DNA from: Rubellimicrobium arenae
GTDB taxonomy: Bacteria > Pseudomonadota > Alphaproteobacteria > Rhodobacterales > Rhodobacteraceae
Reading direction: 5' to 3'
Assembly (NCBI RefSeq): GCF_017916275.1
Contig: NZ_JAFMST010000013.1
Coordinates: forward strand, 1-64,000
DNA: 64,000 nt
In this document: positions 55,272 to 63,705 of the stretch, piece by piece
Numbering within the stretch: the first letter of the stretch is position 1
Layout of the letters: the number at the start of each line of letters is the position of its first letter
Position numbers and translations under genes: made by a program
The notes under the pieces: model-generated
Databases searched by the model: none
What the model was told of the DNA's origin: nothing
What the model saw: the letters and a program-made list of their open reading frames with translations, nothing else

Positions 55272-55513
55272 GACTGGTCCAGGCGGTCGCGCCGGGGCTG
55301 TCCGTTTTGCCGGACCAAAAGGCGATGCTGTTCGCAACTGTCCGGGTGCAAGGCGCGGGGCGCTCGCCCCCGGGGCTCGACCGCCCACCAAAGATGCTGG
55401 GAGCATGACCGCGCCTCGCACGGCCTGACGTCACTCACCCCCAAGTTCCCCAGGCCTGGCTGCAAGGCGCGCCGCGTACGTCGTGGCCTGCGCAGCGACG
55501 TGGACTATGGCCC

Positions 55514-55975
55514 TTGCTAGACACAATCAGGGCGAACACCACGTCTCGTGGCACCCCCATCATCCCCGCCCTTCACGGGCTTTACTCGCGGCTGGACCGG
55601 CCGGCGCGAACGCTCCTTCGGGTGGTCTGCGGCCTGACTCTCGTCACGCATGGCTTTCCCGCGATCATGAACCCCTTCGACGCCATCGGCATGGTCGAGC
55701 GGCTTGGCTTCTACCCGGGCGTCCTTTGGTCGCCGCTCCCTGCGGCCACCGAGTTCTTCGGAGGTCTGTTCCTGGCGGTCGACGTTCTGACCCTCCCGGC
55801 CGTGCTTGCGGCGACGGTGTTGCTGCTCGCCACGGTTTGACTCCACTGGGTCACCCAGGGCCAGGGCTATGCAGGGGCCGAGATGTCGATCCTGTGGGCC
55901 GCGGCGACGCTGTTCTTCGCCGTCCGCGGAGCCAGCGCCCTGTCGGTCGACGCACAGCTTGGCCGAATGCTCTAG
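55514..55975 (+). pseudogene. DoxX family membrane protein interrupted by an in-frame TGA
   Basis: The frame encodes a DoxX-like four-helix protein: RLDRPARTLLRVVCGLTLVTHGFPAIMNPF, ERLGFYPGVLWSPLPAATEFFGGLFLAVDVLTLPAVLAATVLLLATV, then TGA at 55838-55840. The same frame continues LHWVTQGQGYAGAEMSILWAAATLFFAVRGASALSVDAQLG to a TAG at 55973. The stop falls in the middle of the third/fourth helix region, where many relatives have an aromatic residue, so a TGG-to-TGA change is likely. There is no sign of a selenocysteine element. The start near 55514 (TTG) is uncertain. Confidence 0.75.
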
Positions 55976-56146
55976 GCAAACACCGGGGACATGAGAACTG
56001 CCGGGGACCACGCATGGTTGCCGGCAGCCCTGAGCCTGCGACTAGGTCCGGCCCGGGGCCCCGGGTTGCTCGCGTTCGGGGGCGGCGGCTCGGACCTGAA
56101 CCTGGGACGATCCAGTACGTTGAATCGCCAACGACGGAGGTGTGAC

Positions 56147-56383
56147 ATGGCGAAGCTGTCCGAAGCCGAACGCGATGCGCTGCCCGACAGCGCCTTTGCC
56201 TTCCCCAGGCAGCGCAAGGAGCCGATCCCTGACCGCGGTCACGTCCTTAGTGCGATCCGCCTGTTCAAGCAGGTGGAGGACGTGACCGACCCGGAGCGTG
56301 ACGAGGCTTGGAAGCGGATCAAGGCCGCGGCCAGGAAGTTCGGCGTCGAGGTCGAGCACGAGGACTGGCGCGAGATGACATAG
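56147..56383 (+). CDS. Small DUF6582-like protein
   Basis: The 78-residue protein reads AKLSEAERDALPDSAFAFPRQRKEPIPDRGHVLSAIRLFKQV..., a pattern (LPDSAFAFP...RKYPI.D..H...A) seen in small proteins of bacteria and phages annotated as DUF6582. No function is known. GGAGGTG lies just upstream of the ATG. It is convergent with the DUF808 gene. Confidence 0.65.
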   Translation: MAKLSEAERDALPDSAFAFPRQRKEPIPDRGHVLSAIRLFKQVEDVTDPERDEAWKRIKAAARKFGVEVEHEDWREMT

Positions 56384-56436
56384 CTGAAGCGTCGCGCGGA
56401 ACGCCCGGGGGCCGGTCTCGACCCTGGGCTCCGTTC

Positions 56437-57384
56437 CTAGTGGGCGTGGGACTTCCCTGGCCTGACAAGCGCCAGACCCCCAAGGATGACCGCGCCGACC
56501 ACGAAACCGATGACACCGCTGGCCAGGGCCGTGACCAGCCAGTTCAGCGCCGCCTCGACGGGAGGGATCAGCGAGGCCAGCGAATGGGCCAGGTCGTGGA
56601 CCAGATGTTCGGGCCCGTGCCAGCCGAACTCTGCCAGGCCGTGGACCAGGATTCCACCACCCACCCAGAGCATGGCGATGGTGCCGACGACGCTCAGAAG
56701 AGAAAGGAAGGCCGGCATGCCCCGGACAAGGCCGCGCCCGATGACGCGTGATACGCCGATCCGGCTGCGGGCCATGGCGGCCCCGACGTCGTCGGCCTTT
56801 ACGATGATCGCCACGGCGCCATAGACGACCGCCGTGATCGCGATCCCCACGATTGCCAGGGTGATGGCGCGGGTCAGGAGGTCAGGGGCTTCGATCGTCG
56901 CCAGTGCGATGGCCATGATCTCCGCGGACAGGATGACGTCGGTGCGGATCGCGCCTCGCACCTTCTCGTCCTCGAGGGCCTCGCTCGACAGGAGCTTCTC
57001 GACATGGGCTTCGGCCGTCTCATCGTGTGGCCGGATCAGGTGGACCAGCTTCTCGGCGCCCTCGTAGCAAAGATAGAGGCCGCCCAGCATCAAGAGGGGC
57101 GTGATCGCCCAAGGAAGAAACGCGCTGAGCAGCAGGGCCGCCGGCAGGAGGAACAGGAGCTTGTTGCGCAGGCTCCCCATGGCGATGCGCGCAATGATCG
57201 AAAGCTCGCGGTTCGCGGCAAAGCCGACGACATAGCGGGGCGTCACGGCCGCGTCGTCGACGACGATCCCGGCGGCCTTGCTCCCGGCCTTCACCGTCTG
57301 CGCCGCGACATCGTCCAGCGTGGCGGCTGCCACCTTGGCGATGGCTGCCACGTCGTCCAGCAGCGCGAATAAACCCGAGGCCAT
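56437..57384 (-). CDS. DUF808 family membrane protein
   Basis: The 315-residue protein starts MASGLFALLDDVAAIAKVAAATLDDVAAQTVKAGSKAAGIVVDDAAVTPRYV, the strongly conserved DUF808 (YedI-like) opening. PRELSIIARIAMGSLRNKLLFLLP and YEGAEKLVHLI follow. Several helices occupy the C-terminal half. The family has no established role. ATG 57384 is chosen at the conserved MASG; AAGGAAGAACAG lies upstream. Confidence 0.88.
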   Translation of the reverse strand: MASGLFALLDDVAAIAKVAAATLDDVAAQTVKAGSKAAGIVVDDAAVTPRYVVGFAANRELSIIARIAMGSLRNKLLFLLPAALLLSAFLPWAITPLLMLGGLYLCYEGAEKLVHLIRPHDETAEAHVEKLLSSEALEDEKVRGAIRTDVILSAEIMAIALATIEAPDLLTRAITLAIVGIAITAVVYGAVAIIVKADDVGAAMARSRIGVSRVIGRGLVRGMPAFLSLLSVVGTIAMLWVGGGILVHGLAEFGWHGPEHLVHDLAHSLASLIPPVEAALNWLVTALASGVIGFVVGAVILGGLALVRPGKSHAH

Positions 57385-57544
57385 CTGTTCTTCCTTCGTC
57401 GTGGTGTTCCAGAGCGAGCTATGATCGCCAGCCGCGTTGCGCCAGTCCCAGCGTGCGAGCGCCAAATCCCGACGGCGGAACTCATCGTCAGGGCGCCACA
57501 AGACACCCAGATCGTGCGAGCCCGCACGGCCTGCGGACAGGGAT

Positions 57545-57865
57545 TCAGATCGGTGTGGACACCTTCATCAGCACGAGTCCGGAAACGATCAGGCCCGCCG
57601 CGGCCAAGCGCGGCAGGTTGACCGTCTCGCCCAGCAGCATGGTTCCGACCAGGAACGACCCTACTGCGCCGATGCCGGTCCAGATCGTGTAGGCCGTCCC
57701 CAGCGGCAGCGTCCGCATTGCGACCGCCAGAAGGCTGAAGCTGCCCATCATGGTCGCAGCCATGATTGCCGTGGGAGCCAGACGCGTGAAACCGTGAGAC
57801 TGCTTCATCGCGAACGCCCAGACGACCTCGAGGAGGCCAGCGGCGATCAGATAAACCCAGGCCAT
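57545..57865 (-). CDS. SMR family exporter, guanidinium exporter (Gdx/SugE) type
   Basis: The 106-residue protein has four helices with the essential Glu13 in helix 1 (GLLEVVWAFAMKQSHGFTRL). GTAYTIWTGIGAVGSFLVGTMLLGE in helix 3 matches Gdx/SugE proteins, which export guanidinium and related cations in exchange for protons. The gene is transcribed leftward, opposite the EmrE-like gene, and shares the operator region at 57962-57987 with it. No guanidine riboswitch-like leader was recognised. Confidence 0.85.
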   Translation of the reverse strand: MAWVYLIAAGLLEVVWAFAMKQSHGFTRLAPTAIMAATMMGSFSLLAVAMRTLPLGTAYTIWTGIGAVGSFLVGTMLLGETVNLPRLAAAGLIVSGLVLMKVSTPI

Positions 57866-57961
57866 GTCACCCTCCTTCAGGGCCAGGCCGTCCTGGTCAT
57901 CAGTGCCCGCAACGGGAGAGGTCGTCCTCCATGTCTAAACTAATGACGTTTCCGGCGTTGT

Positions 57962-57987
57962 AAAGATACCTTTCGGTAGGTATCTTT
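57962..57987. promoter_or_regulatory. Operator palindrome AAAGATACC-N8-GGTATCTTT
   Basis: This perfect inverted repeat with 9-base arms lies in an unusually AT-rich stretch between the two divergent SMR genes (97 bases from the Gdx-type start, 33 from the EmrE-type start). It is the expected size for a TetR dimer, and the TetR gene is the third member of this cluster. It probably overlaps the core promoter of the rightward gene. Confidence 0.7.
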
Positions 57988-58019
57988 CAGGGACCCTGCT
58001 GCGGCGAAAGGATTTCCCT

Positions 58020-58364
58020 GTGAGCCCCACTCTTGCTGCTTACTGTGCGCTGGGTCTGGCCATCGTGTCCGAGGTGATTGGCTCGTCCTTCCTCCAGAAG
58101 TCCGAGCAGTTCACCAAGCTTCTTCCGTCCCTCGCGGTGCTGGTCTTCTACGCCGCCGCCTTCGTCCTGCTGTCGCAGGCGCTCAAGGCGCTGCCGCTCG
58201 GCGTGGCTTATGCCATCTGGGCCGGGGTGGGCATCGTGCTGACGGCCGGGATCGGCGTCGTGGTGTTCCGGCAGTCCCTCGATGGCGCAGCTCTGCTCGG
58301 GATCGCTCTCATTGTCGCGGGCGTGGTGGTCATGCAGGCTTTTTCCAGCACGGTGTCGCACTGA
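58020..58364 (+). CDS. SMR family multidrug exporter (EmrE/Qac type)
   Basis: The 114-residue protein has four helices, the key Glu18 in helix 1 (AIVSEVIGSSFLQKSEQFTKL) and GVAYAIWAGVGIVL in helix 3. These are nearer to EmrE than to Gdx. Such proteins expel quaternary amines and other lipophilic cations using the proton gradient. The start is GTG 58020. It overlaps the TetR gene by one base (TGATG), so pump and regulator are co-translated. Confidence 0.87.
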   Translation: MSPTLAAYCALGLAIVSEVIGSSFLQKSEQFTKLLPSLAVLVFYAAAFVLLSQALKALPLGVAYAIWAGVGIVLTAGIGVVVFRQSLDGAALLGIALIVAGVVVMQAFSSTVSH

Positions 58365-58930
58365 TGGCCAGCCCTGCCTATGCCCGCAAGAAGCAGCCGG
58401 AGGCGGTCCGGCGCGCGTTGCTCGATGCGGCGGCCCGGATCGCCGTGGAGCAGGGGGCGCCTGGGATCACCGTTCAAGCCGTGGCCGAGGCGGCCGGAGT
58501 GACCAAGGGTGGGCTGTTCCACCATTTCCCGAACAAGCAGGCCCTGATCGAGGCCATGTTCGCCGACGTGCTGGAGCAGCTCGACCGCGAGATCGACGCC
58601 CACATGGCGCAGGATCAGGACCCGCATGGGCCGTTCAGCCGGGCCTATGTGGAGACCCTGCTCGTGGGCGAGAGGTTCGGAGTCGGCTCTCCCTTCGACG
58701 CGCTCTCGGTCGCGGTGCTGGCCGAGCCGTCCCTCGGGGACCTCTGGGCGACGTGGCTTCGGGATCGGTTGGTCCGGCACCAGGACACGGACGCCGATCC
58801 GATGCTGGAGGTTGTCCGGCTTGCAACCGACGGGGCGTGGCTGAACCACGTGATCCAGCGGACGGAACGGCCCAGGCTGGAGGGCCTGCGAGAGCAGTTG
58901 CTGAACCTGACCCGTCAGGCAGCGCCCTGA
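58364..58930 (+). CDS. TetR family transcriptional regulator
   Basis: The 188-residue protein has the TetR helix-turn-helix RALLDAAARIAVEQGAPGITVQAVAEAAGVTKGGLFHHFPNKQALIEAMF at about 17-65. The ligand-binding half follows, with an acidic DPHGPFSRAYVETLL segment. It overlaps the EmrE-like gene and most likely represses it, and perhaps the divergent Gdx-type gene, through the palindrome at 57962-57987. Confidence 0.87.
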   Translation: MASPAYARKKQPEAVRRALLDAAARIAVEQGAPGITVQAVAEAAGVTKGGLFHHFPNKQALIEAMFADVLEQLDREIDAHMAQDQDPHGPFSRAYVETLLVGERFGVGSPFDALSVAVLAEPSLGDLWATWLRDRLVRHQDTDADPMLEVVRLATDGAWLNHVIQRTERPRLEGLREQLLNLTRQAAP

Positions 58931-59000
58931 GCTGAACGGTTGGCCGATCCTTCCAGCCCGGCTTCGGAATGTAGTGTGGTGGGGCTCGTTCCGGCGCAGT

Positions 59001-59660
59001 TCACCACGTGACCAATGGCGCCATGCGCAGCCAGGTGCCGGTGCTCAAATGATCCAGGATGAAGGCCGCGACGTCGGCGCGCGAGACGGTCCCGCCGTGA
59101 ACCCCGGAAAGGTCGGTCAGGGCGCGCACCGTGCCCCGGGCTGGCCTGTCGTTCAGGACGGTCGGTCGGACGATGGTCCAGTCGAGCCCGCTTTGCCGGA
59201 TGATGGCTTCTTGCCGGTCCTTGTCGGCGTAGACATGGCGGAGGAGCAGGGGAAAGATCAGGCGGTCGAACAGGACGCCGCCGTGCCCCCGGCTGTCCCC
59301 GGCGCCGATCCCGGTGATGACGACCAGCCGGTGCACCTGCTCGGCCTTCATGGCGCTCACCAGCTTGCGTGTCGCTGTCGACAGAAGGGTCACCTCCCGG
59401 AACGGGCTGGCCGGTGTGCCGAGGGCGCTGACCACCGCATCCTGCCCCCTGAGGGCGTTGCGCAAGGCCGCCTCATCTCGGGCATCGTCGATGACGAGCC
59501 GTGCCCCCGTCAGGTCACGGCCCTTTTCGAGGGAGCGCACCAGGGCGGTGACTTCATATCCCCGGGCGACTGCCTGGGCGACGATGAGGCGTCCAGTCCC
59601 TCCGGTGGCGCCGAGGACGAGGATCTTGGGCGAGGTCGTGCGAATGTCGTTGGTGTCCAT
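59001..59660 (-). CDS. NAD(P)-binding SDR/NmrA-like protein
   Basis: The 219-residue protein begins with the dinucleotide motif ILVLGATGGTGRLIVAQAVARGYEVTALVR (about 13-42). It contains VVSALGTPASPF, RLVVITGIGAGDS and LDWTIVRPTVLND, the usual atypical-SDR pattern of flavin-reductase/NmrA-like proteins. Lack of a clear catalytic Tyr-x3-Lys suggests a sensor or a reductase with altered chemistry. It follows the DUF1857-like gene by 70 bases on the same strand. Confidence 0.82.
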   Translation of the reverse strand: MDTNDIRTTSPKILVLGATGGTGRLIVAQAVARGYEVTALVRSLEKGRDLTGARLVIDDARDEAALRNALRGQDAVVSALGTPASPFREVTLLSTATRKLVSAMKAEQVHRLVVITGIGAGDSRGHGGVLFDRLIFPLLLRHVYADKDRQEAIIRQSGLDWTIVRPTVLNDRPARGTVRALTDLSGVHGGTVSRADVAAFILDHLSTGTWLRMAPLVTW

Positions 59661-59730
59661 GATTGTTTCCTTCGATCGAGGGGACCCCTCCCGTGGGGGA
59701 GGCTGTTCCGCCGGTGGCGTTGATGAAGGA

Positions 59731-60204
59731 TCAGAGCCGGCCTTGGGCCAGCAGCTCGCGGGTCCGTTTCAGGGTCGAGATCAGGGCGCTGCGGTACCCC
59801 TTGTCGCTGGACAGCAGCGCCTGCTCGGCCTGCTCCTCCGGTCCGTCGGGTTCTTGGCCGCGCAGGCCGAGGTAGCCGTAGAATCGAAGCTGGAGCGTGC
59901 CGGTGGCGTCCTCGACGAGTTCGTTGATGATGGCGCCTTCGCGCGGGCCGGTGGCCTGGAAGAACGTGACCTTGCGCCCGGGCTCGAAGGTGATGATCTC
60001 GCGCAGGTCCTGGCCACCGATCGTGGCGTCGCGCACGATGTGCGTCCCGCTGTCCTCCACCACGTCGCAGCGGGTGCAGAGGCCGGGCGGAAGGAAAAGG
60101 CGGGCATCGCGGGCCTTGAGGACCAGGCTTTGCCAAGCTTGTTCGCGGGTCAGCGGGGTCTCGCCTTCGGGGTTAACGGCAACGGTTGCGGTGGCGTAGA
60201 TCAT
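59731..60204 (-). CDS. DUF1857 / AtaL-like SRPBCC fold protein
   Basis: The 157-residue protein starts MIYATATVAVNPEGETPLTREQAWQSLVLKARDARLFLPPGLCTRCDVVED and contains IIFTFEP-like IITFEPGRKVTFF. This is the layout of DUF1857 proteins, a START/SRPBCC-like helix-grip fold that binds small hydrophobic ligands. The function is unknown. It is divergent from a LysR gene 149 bases away, which may regulate it together with the downstream SDR gene. Confidence 0.75.
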   Translation of the reverse strand: MIYATATVAVNPEGETPLTREQAWQSLVLKARDARLFLPPGLCTRCDVVEDSGTHIVRDATIGGQDLREIITFEPGRKVTFFQATGPREGAIINELVEDATGTLQLRFYGYLGLRGQEPDGPEEQAEQALLSSDKGYRSALISTLKRTRELLAQGRL

Positions 60205-60353
60205 GGCGATGTTCCTTGGGGTGGGATGGTCTTGAGGGGCTGGAGCGCGGGGAACCCGCTCCGGGTCTGGTCGAAGGACAAGACGGAAGATATCGACCCA
60301 TAGGCGCGCCAGTAGACCCGGAATCTGGACGCGACGTCTCAGAGGTGGAACAG

Positions 60354-61247
60354 ATGGATCTGCTGGCGCTCGCCGACTTCAACCTCGTTGCCCGGCATGG
60401 CGGCTTCGGGCGGGCTGCCCGCGCCGCGGGCCGTCCCAAGGCCACCCTGTCCCGCCGCGTGGCGGAGCTGGAAGGCAGCCTCGGCCTGCGCCTGTTCGAG
60501 CGGGGGACGCGTGCGTTGAAGCTGACCCAGGAAGGGCGGGCGCTCCACGAACGCACGGCTGCGCTGCTGACCGAGCTGGACGAAACCGCGGCGGCGATCG
60601 CGTCAGGCGGCGACAGGCCGCGCGGGCGGCTCCGGATCAGCGCGCCGCTGCTCTTTTCGCAGGTCGCCATGGGCAAGCTCGCCGCCGAGTTCGCGATGAA
60701 GCACCCCGAGGTTCGTCTGGAGGTCACGACCGAGGACCGCGCCGTCGACAGGGTGGAGGAGGGCTATGACCTCGTGATCCGGGTCAATCCCGATCCGGAC
60801 GAGAGCCTTGTCGGGCGCGTCTTCCTGCGCGACCGGCTGGTCGTGGTGGCAAATCCTCACCTGACCCGGCCGGCGGACGGCCAATCCATCCCGGCGGTCG
60901 TGCGGAGCGGCGGCACGCCGGTCGTGGCCTGGGACGTCAGCACCTCATCGGGGCGGACGCGCCTCGCCGCCGAGCCGGTCCTTGGTCTTTCGTCGCTCAT
61001 CATGGTGCGGGACGCGGTCCGGGTGGGGGCCGGGGCCGCTTGCCTGCCGGTGTCCCTCGTGGCCCAGGATCTCGCCGCCGGGCGGCTGGTCGTTTGGGGC
61101 AATGTCGAAGGCCCGGACATCACCCTCTGGACGCTCTTCCCGTCACGACGTCTGCTCAGCGCGAGGGTCGCGGCGTTCCTCGACCATCTCAAGCAGGCGT
61201 TCCCGCAAGGGACTCCCGACGAACTGGCCGCTTATGTCGGGGCTTGA
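60354..61247 (+). CDS. LysR family transcriptional regulator
   Basis: The 297-residue protein has the LysR helix-turn-helix at residues 1-60 (LLALADFNLVARHGGFGRAARAAGRPKATLSRRVAELEGSLGLRLFERGTR). The periplasmic-binding-protein-like effector domain follows. ATG 60354 is chosen at the conserved MDLLALADF. It is divergent from the DUF1857-SDR pair, the classic LysR arrangement. An inverted repeat GGAGCG-N9-CGCTCC at 60242-60262 lies between them and may be part of its site. Confidence 0.88.
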   Translation: MDLLALADFNLVARHGGFGRAARAAGRPKATLSRRVAELEGSLGLRLFERGTRALKLTQEGRALHERTAALLTELDETAAAIASGGDRPRGRLRISAPLLFSQVAMGKLAAEFAMKHPEVRLEVTTEDRAVDRVEEGYDLVIRVNPDPDESLVGRVFLRDRLVVVANPHLTRPADGQSIPAVVRSGGTPVVAWDVSTSSGRTRLAAEPVLGLSSLIMVRDAVRVGAGAACLPVSLVAQDLAAGRLVVWGNVEGPDITLWTLFPSRRLLSARVAAFLDHLKQAFPQGTPDELAAYVGA

Positions 61248-61395
61248 GGGGGCGTGTCGTGCCCCCCATCCACATTCCAATGCAGCAGCTGTCGCTGATG
61301 GCTGGGGCAGCCGCGCCGGCCCTATCGGTCCCTCAGTCCTAATAGGCAGTTCCAGGCATTGGAGCGCAGGCGGCAGGGACCTGCTGCCTGGCCAC

Positions 61396-62496
61396 TCAGC
61401 TGGCTGCCCAGGGGTCGACGGATTGCCCTCCGAAGATCACCTCCCGAGGCAACTGGAAGATGAAATAAGGATTGAGCGAGGGCGGCGCGCTGACTGCGTC
61501 CAGTCGGCCCAACTGGTCGGCGTTGAGCTCAAGCTGCAGGGCAGCCATGTTGTTCATCAGCTGGTCCCGCCGGCTCGCGCCGAGGAGAAGCGAGGTCATG
61601 GCGGGGCGGTTGAGCACCCAAGCCAGCGCCACTTGCGCCGGCGGGACGCCAATCTCGTCCGCGATCTCGCGGACCGCGTCGACGATGCCGAAGTTCCTCT
61701 CGGTGAACAGCATGCCGCCATAGGGGTTGTCGCCGCTCAGACGGTCGCGGGGCTGACCGTCGTCGGTCGTGGCGCGGTCGGGGAGGGCGCTTGCCCGACC
61801 GGCCTCGGCCAGCATCTCGCGCCCATATTTACCGGTCAGGAGGCCACCGGCGAGCGGACTCCAGGGCATGAGCCCGAGGCCGAACTCCTGGGCCATGGGA
61901 AGGAGATCCAGCTCCACACCGCGCTCGACCAGGGACCAGGCGTTCTGGAGTCCGATCGGCCCCGGCAGCCCATGCGCAGCGGCGAGCGTCGCCACCTTGG
62001 CCACGTACCAGGACGGCGTGTTCGAGAACCCGTAGTACAGGATCTCGCCCCGCGCCACGGCACCCGCGAGCGTCCGCAGCACCTCCTCGGCCGGGGTGGT
62101 GCGGTCCCAGACATGAACCCAGTAAAGGTCGATCCGGTCGGTGCCGAGCCGCCGCAGCGAGCCCTCGATGCCCCGCCGGATATTGAACGCGCCATTGCCA
62201 CCATGCATCGGGTGCCCTTGCGACCGCGGGAAGCCGGACTTGGTCGAGACCACGAGCCGGTCGCGCATTCCGCTATCCGCGAGGAAGCGGCCCAGCATCG
62301 CCTCGCTCTCGCCGCCACTGTAGACGTCGGCCGTGTCGAGGAGGTTGCCCCCGGCTTCCACATACGTGTCGAAGATCGCGCGCGCCTCCGGCTCGTCGCT
62401 GCCCCAACGGCCTGCGCCGAAGGTCATCGTGCCCAGGGCCAGGGGGCTGACGATCAGGCCCGAGCGGCCGAACGTGCGATAGTCCGTCATCTTCAT
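61396..62496 (-). CDS. Aldo/keto reductase
   Basis: The 366-residue enzyme has the AKR barrel with the catalytic tetrad visible: Asp and Tyr in LLDTADVYSGG, Lys in VVSTKSGFPRS and His in LYWVHVWDRT. FSNTPSWYVAKV and NPYGG follow, and PMTSLLLGASRRDQLMNN is the NADPH-binding end. It reduces aldehydes or ketones in the cytosol; the substrate is unknown. It is divergent from the LysR gene at 62610 with 113 bases between, so that regulator probably controls it. Confidence 0.9.
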   Translation of the reverse strand: MKMTDYRTFGRSGLIVSPLALGTMTFGAGRWGSDEPEARAIFDTYVEAGGNLLDTADVYSGGESEAMLGRFLADSGMRDRLVVSTKSGFPRSQGHPMHGGNGAFNIRRGIEGSLRRLGTDRIDLYWVHVWDRTTPAEEVLRTLAGAVARGEILYYGFSNTPSWYVAKVATLAAAHGLPGPIGLQNAWSLVERGVELDLLPMAQEFGLGLMPWSPLAGGLLTGKYGREMLAEAGRASALPDRATTDDGQPRDRLSGDNPYGGMLFTERNFGIVDAVREIADEIGVPPAQVALAWVLNRPAMTSLLLGASRRDQLMNNMAALQLELNADQLGRLDAVSAPPSLNPYFIFQLPREVIFGGQSVDPWAAS

Positions 62497-62593
62497 TGAA
62501 CGTCTCCGTCATCATCGCCACTCCGGTGGCTTGGGACGGAAGGGTAGGGGCGGTCAGGGGCGGCGATTAGCCGTTCCCAGCAGCATGAGCTTG

Positions 62594-62614
62594 TGAGACA
62601 TTCTCAAGAATGTC
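62594..62614. promoter_or_regulatory. Overlapping palindromes at the LysR start codon
   Basis: Two interlocked inverted repeats occur: TGAGA-CAT-TCTCA (62594-62606) and GACATTC-TCAA-GAATGTC (62597-62614). The second includes the ATG of the LysR gene at 62610. A dimeric repressor here would block both transcription and initiation. This fits autoregulation by the LysR protein or control by another factor. Confidence 0.5.
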
Positions 62615-63497
62615 CCGGCAGCCCTTCAACGATCTGGCGGCCTTCGCCGCGGTGGCGCGCGCGCGCAGCTTCACGGTCGCGGCGGCTCAACTTGGCCTGT
62701 CGCCCTCGGCCCTCAGCCACGCCATGCGGGCCCTGGAGGAGCGGCTCGGCGTGAGGCTTCTGGCCCGGACGACCCGATCGGTCGCTCCGACCGAAGCTGG
62801 AGCCGCCTTGCTGGAACGGCTTGGCCCGGCGCTCGATCAGATCGAGGACGGGCTGCTGGCCCTCACGGACTGGCGCGACGACCCCGCCGGTGTCGTCCGC
62901 CTGACGACATTCCACTGGATCGCTTCCACGCTCTTGGCCGAGCGGCTGCCTCTCTTCCTGGCCCGGCATCCGGAAATCCGGATCGAAGTCAACGTGGACG
63001 ACGGGCTCACGGACATCGTCGCCTCGGGCTTCGACGCCGGCATCCGGCTGGGCGAGACCATCGAGAAGGACATGATCGCCGTCCGGATCGGCCCGCCGCT
63101 GCGCGCCCTTGTCGTCGCCACGCCCGAATACTGGAAGCTGCACGGCAAGCCAGGTCATCCCCGTGACCTGCAACGATACCGCTGCATCGGCTATCGGCAC
63201 CTGTCGAGCGGGGCGCTCATGCCCTGGGATTTCGAGAAGGACGGACGGGCGCTTCGGCAGCAGGTGACGGGGCCGCTCGTGTGCAACTCGTCCGACCTCG
63301 CGCTGGCCAACGTGCGGGCCGGGCAAGGCGTCGGATGGCACATGGAGCAGGACGTGGCGGCCGACATCGCCGCGGGCCAACTCGAGCAGGTGCTCGACGA
63401 CTGGAGCCAGCCCTTTCCAGGGGCATTCCTCTACCATCCGAGCCGGCGACAGGTTCCGCCGCCGCTGCGCGCGCTAATCGACTTCCTCAGGGCCTGA
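62610..63497 (+). CDS. LysR family transcriptional regulator
   Basis: The 295-residue protein begins FNDLAAFAAVARARSFTVAAAQLGLSPSALSHAMRALEERLGVRLLARTTRSVAPTEAG, a LysR helix-turn-helix. The effector domain has DAGIRLGETIEKDMIAVRIGPPLRALVVATPEY, typical of the branch that regulates reductases and efflux genes. No clear Shine-Dalgarno is seen because the start lies inside a palindrome. It is divergent from the aldo/keto reductase. Confidence 0.88.
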   Translation: MSRQPFNDLAAFAAVARARSFTVAAAQLGLSPSALSHAMRALEERLGVRLLARTTRSVAPTEAGAALLERLGPALDQIEDGLLALTDWRDDPAGVVRLTTFHWIASTLLAERLPLFLARHPEIRIEVNVDDGLTDIVASGFDAGIRLGETIEKDMIAVRIGPPLRALVVATPEYWKLHGKPGHPRDLQRYRCIGYRHLSSGALMPWDFEKDGRALRQQVTGPLVCNSSDLALANVRAGQGVGWHMEQDVAADIAAGQLEQVLDDWSQPFPGAFLYHPSRRQVPPPLRALIDFLRA

Positions 63498-63705
63498 GGA
63501 GGCGGCGTCGCGGCGCGGGCCCGAGAGAAGCAAACGTGCAAGAGCGTCTCCCGGTCGCCGCATGGCGTCGGCGCGCCCTGTTCCAGCCAGACCGGCCCGA
63601 GACGGTCGCGGGCACGGCCGGGCCAGCGGGCTTGGCCGCCCGGGCGCGGACATATGGACCTGCGGGACCGGAGCCGGAGCCGCAGGCCCCCGGCCCGCAC
63701 TTGGG

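Noticed and set aside
55838-55840. Selenocysteine codon in the DoxX-like gene
   Set aside because: No stem-loop resembling a bacterial SECIS element was seen just downstream, and DoxX proteins are not known selenoproteins.
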